From Tachypleus tridentatus (Eukaryota > Arthropoda > Merostomata > Xiphosura > Limulidae): 64,000 nucleotides of DNA. Positions 53,700 through 64,000 of the stretch are shown here, piece after piece (within the stretch, counting starts at the first letter, position 1; each line of letters begins with the position of its first letter). The DNA lies in contig NC_134837.1 in NCBI RefSeq assembly GCF_004210375.1, positions 164,403,310 through 164,467,309 of the forward strand, read 5' to 3'. Both the position numbers and the translations under genes were made by a program. The notes beneath the pieces are model-generated. The model was not told where the DNA came from and made no database searches. It worked only from the letters and a program-made list of their open reading frames with translations.

Positions 53700-55765
53700 A
53701 CATTTCCACAAAGAAGGCTATTCCAAATTTTCTCTGGTATGAATGAGGTTTCTTGGACCCTCCAAATCCTGAAACGAATTCATTGATGATTTTTGTTTTG
53801 CTTGAGTTTCCACTTCCTATTTGGTAACATAATATGCTTTTGCTTTTGTAGAATAATCCATCATAACCATGTGGATTTATATTTTACTATTACTTTGTGG
53901 CAGCAGACCAAGACAATTAACAAGAATTTTGTCAAGTGGTGGTGCTCCAACATCATAATGCTGAAGCCACCTGTACTGTTTCTTTTGTGGACTTTTTTGT
54001 TCACAGCATAGTTCACATGATTTATATCAATTCTCTACAGATCCTTAACATTCAACCAAATAAAAGGATAATCTTACTGTCTTCTTAATGCATAAGTATC
54101 TAGCTGTCATATCTCAGTGTTGAAGCAATTCAGAATGTAGACATTGGAAGTACCAACTGAAGTCATGTTTCTGTCCATTGGTATTTTTCAATTTTCAACA
54201 TAGACTTTCTTGTGGGCATAATGAATCCCATTGTGCCAAGTACATCATTTTCTTAAGGTTGTACTTAAAAACTATTGGTATTGAGAGTTTTTCTACACTT
54301 CTTGATCTACTGAATAATTAGTTTCAGATGCATATCTTTTTCCTTAACATCTTCAAAGTTGAGTGTTGCACCACGTTAGGTCAACATCATTTGTGAATAA
54401 TCTAGCTTTAGCTATTTCTACTGTAACTTGGGTTTGTTGTCTTCATTCTCGTGCATCTCACTTATCACAGTGCTTGCACACGTTCTTTATTAATAAATGG
54501 TTTTGTGAATAATGTATCAGTATTTATATAACTGTTCAAAGTGTTGCACAACATTTGAGTTATACAGTTAAAATGTTTATGGAGTCATCTTGCTGTATAG
54601 AACTCCGAACTACAACATTCCAGCCACCTACTTTGATCTTTCAAATAATAATAGTGTAGATGACGAGCTGTTTCAGAACAGTTTTACAGAATGACTATAC
54701 TGAGAGCACAGCTCAAGAAATCCCCTTATTTCACACAGATTGAGTCTTAAATAGGTCTGTAAATGAAATTTATCTGCTGAATCTGTGTCCAAGGAAACTT
54801 TATTAATGAAATGATTCACACTTTTTCTTAAGATTTTCTATCTTCGATTGTTTCAGAAATGTTATTGGCCCGTTATAAGCATTAGAAAAGTTCACCCTGT
54901 ATGCAGTGGCATTTTATGGTTCTTTAAAGAAAACACACACAATTAGTCAATGAAGTGCAGCAGGTTCATGACGTAATTCAAATGATTACACCAAAGATTG
55001 CCGTAAGCTATTCCCAGAGGTAAAGACTGTCTTCTCTCTACTTGCTTCATTGTCTTGAACTTACTGATATCCTCTCCAAAAATCCATTACTGAAAAACAT
55101 GTTCATCCAGACAAACATTCCAATGTAGAGTAAATCCTTGGCAGTTGCTGGAATTATTCTTTGTGAAATTATACTTTTTTAATCTTAAAGATTGATTCAT
55201 TCTTCTGTAACAATTCATAATGATGCACAAGGACAAGTACTCGGATTTTACACCCCTTGTTAATTAAAACCTATTTCTTTGTATGTCTCAGCCTTTTTTG
55301 CAAGTTGCTGTCATTAAGCCAACTGGCGTATTGTAGTTGCACTGCCAGTATTAATATTATGAGGTATTTGTTTTGCCTACATCATGAGGTCTAGTGGAGA
55401 AGTCATCTTTATTTTCCACGAGTAAGTGGTCTACATCGTTAATTAGCTGTAACTTTGCTATGTCTCCAGTAATACAACTCTTGTACAAATGATGGTAAAT
55501 TGTAATTCAGTAAGGATTTGCCATCAAACTTCCTGCATCTTTCTCATAGGTGACTACTTCTGGCATTTTTTTATGTGGAAGTACTACACATTCAGTTTCA
55601 ATTGTTTCTTTTAGACATGCTTCTTATTCTATGGTTTGATGAAATCGTGACCCAAATGGTGACATTATTTATTCTCTAGGTATTTGAGAGTTATACCAAG
55701 AATTAATCTTTCAGGAAATGTTGGAGTGTTTGTTTTTACTACGTCCTTGTCAGTAGTTGTAAATT
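53700..55765 (-). mobile_element. Ty3/gypsy LTR retrotransposon pol relic
   Basis: Minus-strand frames, 5' to 3': KDDFSTRPHDVGKTN (55440-55380, the segment before the RT), then VCLDEHVF..WIFGEDISK (palm remains near 55100), then GFLELCSQYSHSVKLF (54720 region, the FLGLCSYYRRFV block), then LLQH.DMTARYLCIKKTV (54130-54075) and KSCELCCEQKSPQKKQY (54025-53975), the zinc-binding integrase N-terminus, followed by integrase core remains. RT before integrase is the gypsy order. Almost every frame is broken and LTRs were not located. Confidence 0.75.
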
Positions 55766-55904
55766 ATGGATAAAACGTTGTGTTTTTCTTGCCAAACAAG
55801 TCATGCATTTTTGTTGAAAAATGAAGCAAGTCATGTATTCCTGTTTAAACACAAAACAAAACAGGTAATGTGTTACTGTTTATTAAAGGCAAAATATTTT
55901 AGTT

Positions 55905-56035
55905 TGGTTTGTTTAAAAGTAAGCACAAAGCTATACAATGGGCTATCTATGCTTTGCCTACCACATGATTCAAAACCCGGTTTCTAGCTGTGCGAGTCAT
56001 CAGACATACTTCTGTGCCACAACGGGCAAAGAAAA
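55905..56035 (-). mobile_element. SINE (family 2), reverse orientation
   Basis: Plus strand reads 'agcacaaagctatacaatgg', then 'gctatctatgctttgcctac', then 'gattcaaaacccggtttcta', then 'gtgccacaacgggc'. On the minus strand this gives a tRNA-like head and the body of the copy at 50738. Confidence 0.8.
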
Positions 56036-56353
56036 AGAAGAGACAATTTCAAATTTCCAATGATAGTGCTTGTTGTTTTGAAATCCTTTTAAGTGTTATT
56101 ATTATATTCTTGTTGCAAAGTTGTTTCATGAACCATCCAAACTGTTTACCATGGGGAATCTCAAAACCAAATCTTAGTGCTGGAAGTCTGTAGGTTTATC
56201 ACTGACCCAGTGAGTGGCAGTAGCAGTACTTTTCGGCTCATCGTCTGTTGTCACCAAGAGCAACTCGTCGGTAATACACGTACACGAAAAATACAGATTT
56301 ATAACTAATGTTGATAAGGAAATAAACAACTAGCAGTGGCTCCATTTTCTAGT

Positions 56354-56460
56354 AGCACAGATAGCCCTCAAGTAGCTTTGCACGAAATTCAAAACAAACT
56401 ATTTTTTCGTAGCGCAAATAGCCCTCAAGTAGCTTTGCGCAAAATTCAAAACAAACCATT
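56354..56460 (+). repeat. Two tandem SINE family 1 tail fragments
   Basis: 'cagatagccctcaagtagct' with 'ttgcacgaaattcaaaacaa' at 56358 and the equivalent at 56415. The unit is 57 bases. Each is only the 3' end of the SINE. Confidence 0.8.
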
Positions 56461-56539
56461 TTCTCGCAAATAAGAGTGAACATGATCCAGAACGTGGCTC
56501 GAAAGCAAACAACAAAAATCATAGATTGATATAAAACTC

Positions 56540-56744
56540 ACTTGTAGAGAACAATGTATATGTGAAAACGGCTTGTTTGGGTTGAGAAAATTTTTTACGT
56601 AGAGGAGCGAACAACGTTTCGACCTTCTTCGGTCATCGTCAGGTTCACAAAAAAAGAGGTAACTGACCAATAGCTGACCACATGTTTGAAGGGGTTGTGT
56701 AACTTAGCGTAGTAACGTAAAGGGCGTGCTTAGATGTTTGAAAG
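56540..56744 (-). mobile_element. Penelope-like pseudo-LTR, copy 3
   Basis: Plus strand: 'cacttgtagagaacaatgta', then 'gggttgagaaaattttttac', 'gtagaggagcgaacaacgtt', then 'tgaccaatagctgaccacat'. It parallels 7390-7580 almost base for base. It stops where the Jockey-type LINE starts. Confidence 0.87.
56616..56642 (-). ncRNA. Hammerhead ribozyme-like core, copy 3
   Basis: The minus strand reads CTGACGA, T, GACC, GAAGAA, GGTC, GAAAC, identical to copy 1. The loop and stem are unchanged although the surrounding element differs. Confidence 0.6.
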
Positions 56745-57481
56745 TGAAAGTGGGTTTTCTCGGGGTACTCCCGTTTCCCCCACAGCAAAATTTTGGGTAT
56801 TTCTATACTCAGGCCCTGAAAAGAGGTACGTTATCATGTGTTGTACTATTTTTATACCTTTCTACACTCCTGTACTTCATGCAATACCTATGTCAATATG
56901 TTTCCCTGCCCTCTTTGCCTCCCCCCCGCCCCTGACACCCTTTTCCCTATTCTCAACATAGCGCGTCCTTCCTTTTCTCCTTCTACTTCATTTTTCTCCT
57001 TCACGATTATAACCAACCAAGTTCAAATCATTCTTCAAAAATAGTCCTAGACATAAACTATCGAAATATCCACTTTGCTCATTGGGAGGTCTTTTAACCC
57101 TCAGCCCCCTTGGTATGGATTCCTGTACGTGGTGAGGGGACCTCCAAGGGAAGGTTCTGTTCTTTCAGTTTACCTCCTCTGGGATCTAAACATCCACCCA
57201 CGTGTTTACCGTGTGTGACGACTCGTGAAGGGGGGAGAGGATCCTGATGGTTGAGGGGTCCAACCCTAACACACTACTTTGGCCTTGAATTCCTGAAGAC
57301 GTGCGGCCTATGGGTGGCCCCCCTTGGGTCATTCGGCAGGTCCAGTTGGGCTAGAGTCAACCAAGTACCAGTGTTAGAAGTTCTCAACAGGTGTTGTGGA
57401 CATTGTGTCTGATGCTGGTGTTTGGGTATAGTGCTCACAAAACCCTGGCTTTGCTGCAATGTCCTTGCATGACATTGTAGT

Positions 57482-58644
57482 GTGTCCCCTCGTAGGGCTC
57501 CATGGTGGGTGGGGTCAGTGGGTACCAAAATTTTCCTTTTTTCTATGAATCCTCCAACAAAAAATTTAAATAAAATAGTGAAAAAACAGTCTATAGGTAA
57601 ACGACCACGTCTTGAAGACTCTGAGCAGCAATCTTCAACATCTGTAACACCTGTACCCCATTTTCTTATATTACATTTTCTTTCAGAAAAACCTTTAGTG
57701 TAAATGTTCCCCTTGAATTCATCACGAGGAGTTATTATTGAGAGGGAATTCAAGAACGTCCCCGAGTCAGAGATTCTCGCTGGTCTCTCCACTCAAGGTG
57801 TTTCTGCAGTGAGGCGCATCTCCACTCACAAACACGAAGTTACACTGCCGACAAATATCCTCGTTTTGACATTTACATCACCACGTGCACCTGCCACCAT
57901 CAAAGCAGGTTATCTAATTTGCAGAATACGGCCGTACATTCCAAACTCTCTTCGACGTTTCCAATGTCAGAGGTTAGGCACTCAAAGACGTCATGTCGTG
58001 GTTCCCTGACATGTGCTCGTTGTGGTGGCAAGAACCACGATGCCTATGAGTGTCACACGAACCCATATTGTGTAAACTGCAATGGTTCTCACCCTTCCTA
58101 CTTTCGTTCTTGCCCAAAATGATTGGAAGAAAAAGAGGTGCAGCGTTTAAAAACGACCCATAATATTAGTTATCTTGAGGCTTGGAAATTGCTGTCCGTC
58201 ACTCCATCTTGGACATATGCTGCTGTGCTTCGTTCCACAACTACAGTGGGAGTGCAGACAGATTTCTCTGTACTTTCAAGAGAAACGTTTTCAAAACAAA
58301 TGAAAAGCCTTTTGACCTTCGTGGATAAAAAGGTTGATGAATCGACTTCTACACCCATCTCTGTTCCTCCCATACAGTCCAACAAATCTCAAGATCCACA
58401 TCCTTCGGTTTCAAATACAGGCATTTCTTCTTATACATCTTTTTCTCCAACTCCACGATGCAAAACAATAATTTGTTCGCGTCCTCAGTCACTGGAATCC
58501 CCTTCCAACAACAAAGACCTGCCCAATCGACCCAGGGCAGGATTTATAGAGGTCGATAGACCTCCTCCGAATAAGGACAGTAAGGAAAAAAGACGTGGTC
58601 GTAAACAGAAGGGTTCTCCAGCCACTTCGCCTACCCGTCATTAA
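57482..58644 (+). pseudogene. Jockey-like LINE ORF1 (gag-like, zinc knuckles)
   Basis: The frame reads through a stop at 57701-57703, then SRGVIIEREFKNVPESEILA, then a frameshift near 57990. Zinc-knuckle residues follow: CARCGGKNHDAYEC, then CVNCNGSHPSYFRSC. The codon after PK is TGA where Trp is expected (58120-58122). The remaining open frame runs from 58123 to a TAA at 58642-58644. ORF1 proteins of this clade bind element RNA. Confidence 0.82.
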
Positions 58645-58646
58645 AA

Positions 58647-60139
58647 ATGGCCACCTTGATACAATGGAACTGTCGAGGTTTACGTTCTAATCTGGATGAT
58701 ATCAAAACACTGTTGCTTCCTACCATCCTGTATGTCTTTCCTTCAATTTCTCTTCAATTCCCCACCATGTCTTTGTCACTCAACACACCCTTGGAGGCTG
58801 TAGCCATCCGTGTTTCCTTGGGTCATACCATCACTGTTTGTTCTCTCTACCTGTCCCCTGGAGAGACATATGATCAATCAGACCTTGATGCTCTCGATGA
58901 ACAGTTGCCGTCTCCATATCTAATCCTGGGGGACTTTAATGGACATCATATCCTCTGGGGAAGTGCTGTTATTGATAGGATGGGTTGATCTGTAGAGCAT
59001 ATGCTCTCTGATCACAATCTTTCTCTTTTCAATACTGGTTCTTCCACTTACTTTCATGCACCTATTCAGTCATTTACTGCTATTGATCTCTTAGTTTTCT
59101 CCCCTTCATTATTTTCCCATTTTTCATGGAGGGTTGACACTAATCCACCAGGCAATGATCATTTTCCTATACTTTTGAGAGAGACTGGCCGTGGTCGAGG
59201 CCACCCTACCCGCGTGCCCAGGTGGAAGCTGGATCAGGCACACTGGTCTACTTTCACTGCTCTCTTAGAACTTGATCTTGCCATCGTAAATCAGCCATCA
59301 ATAGACGACTGTGTGGCAGCGGTAACTGACTGTATTATACAAGCAGCTGCTCAGTGTATTCCTACAACATCGACACGTTTTCCACGATATTCTCGTCTGT
59401 GGTGGAATCCTGCTTGCCAATTGGCACAGAAGGCTCAAAAACAAGCCTGGGATACTTTCTGTAGACATCCCACGCTTTCGAACTGCATCGCTTTCCAACG
59501 GGCCCGTGCACATGCTAGGTGGGTAAGACGTCAAAGCCAGAAGGAATCTTGGATTAAGTTCACAACTAGCATATCTTCTACCACCAGTTCCAAGGTCATA
59601 TGGGACAGTATTTGAAAGGTCAGTGGGCACTACAATTCTGTCCCCCTCTCCATATTACTCTCTGATGGCCAAGAGGTAGCTGATATCCAGAGCATCGCTG
59701 ATACTCTAGGAGAAAGCTTTTGCCGGATATCTAGCACTTGTGCTTGTTCCTCCACCTTCTTGGCCATCAAGACTCGGGCAGAGCGTTCATCTCTTTCCTT
59801 TCGAACTGTCTTTTTTACTATAATTGTCCCTTTACACTGGTGGAACTGAAAATGGCCCATCATCGGTCAGGCAGTACATCTATTGGACCTGATAATGTAC
59901 ACTATGACATGCATCGCTATCTCTCTCCTGCTTCTCTTGATAGAGTAGTGTGTAGTTTGTGTAACACTCAAATCACTTTAAGACACATTTTACTTTCTTG
60001 TCATCATTATGACTTTCAACGACGGCACTATTTTAAACATGTTCCGTCCCAAGGTTTGTCTGCAACATTAGACAGTGTTATTGGTGACGGTGACTCTGTC
60101 CACCTTGATAAAGTTTTTAGTTTTTTTAATGGCTATTAA
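58647..60139 (+). pseudogene. Jockey-like LINE ORF2 (endonuclease, RT remnant)
   Basis: Starts two bases after ORF1 stops. Endonuclease blocks: MATLIQWNCRGLRSN, then LILGDFNGHHILWGS, then NPPGNDHFPI (the SDH-type catalytic box, here with N). Stops at 58986 and 59613. The RT entry GPDNVHYDMHRYLSPASLD (59888-59943) is followed directly by the C-terminal zinc-type block CSLCNTQITLRHILLSCHHY. The palm with the catalytic FxDD box is absent. The C-terminus ends HLDKVFSFFNGY. Confidence 0.85.
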
Positions 60140-60244
60140 TCTTTATAATGTCATTTAAGTGTTTGATATTTATTCATTACACCTTTTTAATTGTGGCTCC
60201 CTTTTAAGAGTCTCAATCTCTCTAGTTCAATTTGAAATTGGAAA

Positions 60245-61060
60245 ATGGCCATAACATTCAATAGCTCGACAAAAGGACTGGAAAGACCAACTTCAGGTGA
60301 GTAACGTTGCTGTTTGAACTACCCGTAAGTCGTCCTGGCGAGTTGTTATTACAATTTTGCTGCATGTGTTTTAGCACTTTTATTACTTTACCTTTTGATA
60401 CTGGCCATAATGTCACATAACCTGGAACCAGGACTGGAAAGGCCAACTCCAGGTGACTGACAGTGGTTCTTGTACGTACCTGTTAGTCTTCCTGGTGGGT
60501 TATGATCATTACCATTGTGCCAAAGAAAGTCCTTTACAACTTTGTAGACTGGATGTCAACATTGGTTTTATGCCATTTATGTTTTTAATTGCTGTTTTGT
60601 TTTTACCTTCATTTCCTTTTATGAATTTTACTACATTTACTTTACTTTTAACTTATTACTGGACATTTGGCTAATTATTATTACGATTTTACGACATGTC
60701 TTTTAAAACTTTTATTACTTTACCTTTTGATAATGGCTGTTATGACACATAACCCGGAACCAGGACTAGAAAGGCCAACTTCAGGTGACTGACGGTGGTT
60801 CTTTTACTTACCTGTTAGTCTTCCTGGCGGGTTGTGATCATTACCGTTATGCTAGAGAAAGTCCTTCACGACTTCTCTTACTCTGTTTTTTTCTCTTAAC
60901 ATTGTAAACTAGGTTTTAACTTTGGTTTTATGCATTTTCTGTTTTTCAATGCTGTTTTGTTTTTCCTTCGTTTTCTTTTATGTATTTTACTACATTCAAT
61001 TTATTTTTACCTTTTTACCGGACGTTTGGTGCTGATAGCCTAGCTGCTTTGTACCATAAC
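60245..61060 (+). repeat. Tandem 3' UTR repeats of the Jockey-type LINE
   Basis: Units containing 'accaggactggaaaggccaa' (or close variants), then 'aggtgactgac' and 'cctgttagtcttcctgg', start near 60268, 60428 and 60762. The last two are 330-335 bases apart and the first two about 160. Each is followed by a T-rich block ('attgctgttttgtttttacc'). Confidence 0.82.
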
Positions 61061-61089
61061 GCACTAAATCAACCAACCAACCAACCAAC

Positions 61090-62957
61090 TTTTCTCCTTT
61101 TGAGACCTTTGATGGGCTGTTTCAAAATGAGTTAAAAATAAATGAAATGCAGCATGTGGTAAATTGGTTAATCCTCATGCTGAGGATAGGTAATAGGGCT
61201 TATGTCACGTTTTCAGTTATGTTTAAAGTGTAACTATCTCACTTTAATGTCATTGTATATGAATAAACGTGACATCAAAACATGTTTAATAATTAAAATA
61301 TTAATGTTACATAAGTTTTGAATTCTTAATTTTATAAGGAAATACTTTTAAAAAATCTTCAAACTCCCATAGTATGAAAATTGTGTAATTTACCCTCTAG
61401 TTCTTGTCTCTTCTCATATTTATTTTTTTCTCCTAAAAGTAGAAGATGTGGTATAAATTATTTGTTGTGACATAGTTATTGCTCAAGCAAAGCATATTTT
61501 TAAAGCCTTCAATATAATTAGTTTACAGAGTCATAAATAAGAAAATCAGACTCACTTACCACACTTGCCTCTCACATTCTTTCTTTCACAAATTACCATT
61601 AGTTCTTTCTGATGTCATAAACTATATTTATTTATATGCAATAAAAAATCAAAGATTTAATCTAACAAATTATATATTATATTACATCTTTTTTTCTACA
61701 GAGAATTGTTTATTTTCTCTCCAGTTCAAAGATTATTTCTGTGTGAAACATTTTGATGAGTTTAGCTGAAGTTTTATATCGTAGGTGGAAAGCCAGAGAA
61801 ATTGTGATAGTTGTAGGACATTGTGTGTTTTCCATGTTTTATTATTTTGTCTATGTAAGTGCATTAATTAAACAAATCAAAAATTTTTAATCTGTTTGTA
61901 CTACCAATTCAAAACATTAGGCTTAAATTTTGTCGAAAACAAAAAAATTGAAGATCCAGTGAAGTACTGTAATTTCTTGTTTTTCACATCTATTTTTTAT
62001 TCTTTAAAATGAAAGTAAATAAAATGAAAAAAGTAGAAACTTGTTAAATTGAAGAAGGTTTAATTAAGTAAGATACTACTTAATTATGTTGTAGTACAAT
62101 AGTACTACAAATGCTTCACAAGGTATGCTTGTGAGCAGTTCATGAGTTGCATCATGTAATATATGATACACATTGTCATGGGATTTGCAACTTTTGTTGT
62201 TGGATTATTAGTTAGACACAGTTCAAAGAGCAAGAAAACAAAATATTTTAGTAGAAATTATATTATTACAATAATTAAGGTACTTATGATGAAATCGTAG
62301 TTTCTTGTTACAATTTGCAGTCATTATGGAAAGAACATAATGGTAATTTTGATTTGTTTCCTTTTTGTATCATGGTGGTTATGAGGAGTGTCAGACTGAA
62401 CAAATGCATAGAGAATTAGGGTAGAGAAAACAGAAGATAAAATATGAAGCTTTACTGAGAAAACTTTTGATATTTATTTAAGAAGTTTTGGAGATTATAC
62501 AAATGAAATTTGATCATTTTCAGATGAAGGAAATTATTTTTTATCTTATGTAAGAATCACTTTACACTTGGAGCAGTCAATACTTTGATTTCTTTCTGGT
62601 GTTTGTATACAAAAATCTTGTAATGTTTTCTGAAAACTTGGGAAATTTCAAAGATACACAAAAACATTAAATCACAGTATGAAAACTAAAGATCAGTTTG
62701 GGGTCACAAACAAAGTTGATTTTACTGAGCTCGTGGTAAGAGTGTTAAAATATGAAAAAAAGTTATTTACTAAAATTTAATTTACTAAAAAACATATTTT
62801 TGGACTATTATCATAAAATTTTCAAACTTTTTGAATTGTGTGAAATATGTTTTAAATTATATATGTATTTATATTTTTACTCAATACCATTTGTATTGAG
62901 AATAGATAATAAGAAAACTTCAGTAAGGTTACATCTTATATTTTTATGTTTCAATAG
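61090..62957. other. Upstream of the anoctamin exon, nothing recognised
   Basis: AT-rich. It may be intron of the anoctamin gene. No preceding exon with the expected 'R.IDFVL.Y' block was seen. Confidence 0.45.
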
Positions 62958-63053
62958 TGCACAGTTGATGTAAACTTTGTGAAAATTCATGGTCCATGGG
63001 AAGTTTTAACCCGATATGCTGAAATAATAAATATGAAAATGCCGATGAAGGAG
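62958..63053 (+). CDS. Anoctamin (TMEM16 family) internal exon
   Basis: A 96-nt exon encoding [20 protein letters not shown] then [12 protein letters not shown], flanked by tttcaatag and gag|gtaaga. The pattern VKIHxPWxVLxxYAExxxxKMPxKE is characteristic of the N-terminal cytosolic dimerisation domain of anoctamins, which are calcium-activated chloride channels or lipid scramblases of the plasma membrane and endomembranes. The wording is closest to the ANO4/5/6-type group, but one exon cannot assign a paralogue. An alternative acceptor (cacag ending at 62964) would drop seven bases and change the phase. No other anoctamin exon was recognised; upstream exons may be short or unrecognised between 51.5 and 62.9 kb, and the rest lies beyond the window. 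Confidence 0.85.
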
Positions 63054-64000
63054 GTAAGATGATTTAGTAATAGCTTGTTATATAGTTTACATGGAGTATT
63101 TGTTCATTGTTTTGTAAAGATATGTTAGCTTATAATGATAGACTGATGAAAATGTAATGGAATTTTTTACCAGTATTGAGAATTATGTTAAAAGCTTATA
63201 CTATATTAATTATAACCAAATATTTATGTAATTATTCTTTTTGAACTTTGTATATTCTACTTCAAATTGTCTTACTGCTTCAACTGTATGCAAGTTTGAA
63301 CTAAAAAATATCAAATCAATTAATTAATTTACATAAGTTAAGTATATTTATGATGTGATTAAAAAAGTATCTTCATTAATGGCTTGTTATCGTTTGTACC
63401 TCCCAAGCAAAACACAGCTTCACTGATATTATTAATCAGAGCTGAAGTTATTATACTATTACTGTATTTAATTGTGATACATTTATTTCTTTGTATATTC
63501 ATGGATTTCCCTTTTTGTCTGGTGGAATGTGTTAAGTATGTTTCCTTTGCATGACCATAAAACACAGTATGATGTTCTTTCTTAAATGATGTTCAACAGC
63601 TGTGTGACACTACATGTTATCAATCCACCACTTGAAGTAATTCTTTAATTTGATCTTGTGATTGCACTGGAAGGCTGCTAAGGGTGTTAAGAAGAGATCA
63701 GCTTTTGATTTTCTCATTTTTGGATTTAGTAAAGTAAAATGCAAATAAATTCTGAGCATTTACAGTCATTTCTGAAGACATAATTTTAACATATCAAGGA
63801 TCCTGAAAGGATTGTTTTTTTTTTCTCTACCATCACATCCATTCTAGTTGATAAATCCTTGTGTTGAAAAAATGTTTGTGTTGGCACAGAAATGTTACAC
63901 ACAAAGGATGGATTTAAAATCTTGTTTTTACATACTTTAATTTGGAATCTATAATATAAAATAAATATATTTAAATTAATATATTTGAGAAGTGTTTCAA
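63054..64000. other. Probable anoctamin intron
   Basis: Follows the donor gaggtaagat. No further exon recognised before the window ends. Confidence 0.5.

Larger units (their letters stand above)
56745..61089 (+). mobile_element. Jockey-type LINE with internal RT deletion
   Basis: Layout: 5' UTR beginning 'gtgaaagtgggttttctcgg', ORF1 with zinc knuckles (57482-58644), ORF2 (58647-60139), 3' UTR with tandem repeats, and a (CAAC)n tail at 61070-61089. The short ORF1-ORF2 gap is usual for Jockey-like LINEs. The RT is deleted from about 59940. No target duplication was found. The start abuts a Penelope pseudo-LTR. Confidence 0.87.

Noticed and set aside
57274..57792. 172-codon open frame on the minus strand
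   Set aside because: Antisense to LINE ORF1, with no recognisable domain.
63359..63565. Minus-strand open frame as a host exon
   Set aside because: No splice consensus or homology; it is likely chance in intron sequence.

Overview
This is an animal nuclear window, AT-rich, with large introns and a heavy load of old transposable elements. Both recognisable host genes are on the + strand. The repeats include a tRNA-derived SINE (head with A/B boxes, a conserved body, a 3' end of the form gaaattcaaaacaaacaaac) and a second SINE of the type 'cccaccacgggtatcgaaacccgg'. From memory, these families are abundant in horseshoe crab (Xiphosura) genomes, so a chelicerate, probably a horseshoe crab, is my best guess. 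That assignment is inference from repeat content, not from a search.

Host gene 1 is MTO1/GidA (MnmG family), the FAD-dependent enzyme that modifies U34 of mitochondrial tRNAs. Ten consecutive coding exons can be placed between about 3445 and 51353. All have GT..AG junctions and all exon phases agree. They encode about 390 residues, the C-terminal half of the protein, and end in a stop codon followed by AATAAA at 51436. The N-terminal exons lie upstream of the window. Host gene 2 is an anoctamin (TMEM16) family gene, seen as one clear 96-nt exon at 62958-63053. Its other exons were not found or lie downstream.

The MTO1 introns are a graveyard of mobile elements. In order they hold: a DIRS-like terminal module cut by a SINE (about 1-2490); two Penelope-like elements with GIY-YIG ORFs, inverted pseudo-LTRs and hammerhead-like ribozyme cores (7384-9275 and 9594-10690); a metazoan SINE (13310-13560); a complete hAT transposon with TIRs, target duplication and its own intron (14547-18037); SINEs; a Tc1 relic (19565-19980); a 28S rRNA shard (about 21045-21140); a piggyBac element with TTAA target sites (22443-24500); a 203-bp tandem duplication; a CR1-like LINE relic (26100-29480); a DIRS-like relic (31000-33000); a Tc1 element with long TIRs (38937-40478); a 5'-truncated LINE (40775-41985); and a DIRS-like relic (42190-45960).

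Between MTO1 and the anoctamin exon lie a Ty3/gypsy pol relic (53700-55760), SINE pieces, a Penelope 3' end and a 4.3-kb Jockey-type LINE (56745-61089). The LINE has lost most of its reverse transcriptase and carries tandem repeats in its 3' UTR.

I found no convincing new host gene system. The observations most worth following are the recurrent hammerhead-like cores, the near-perfect 29-nt hairpin beside a SINE in an MTO1 intron, the in-frame-stop and duplication history of the hAT gene, and the isolated 28S rRNA shard.
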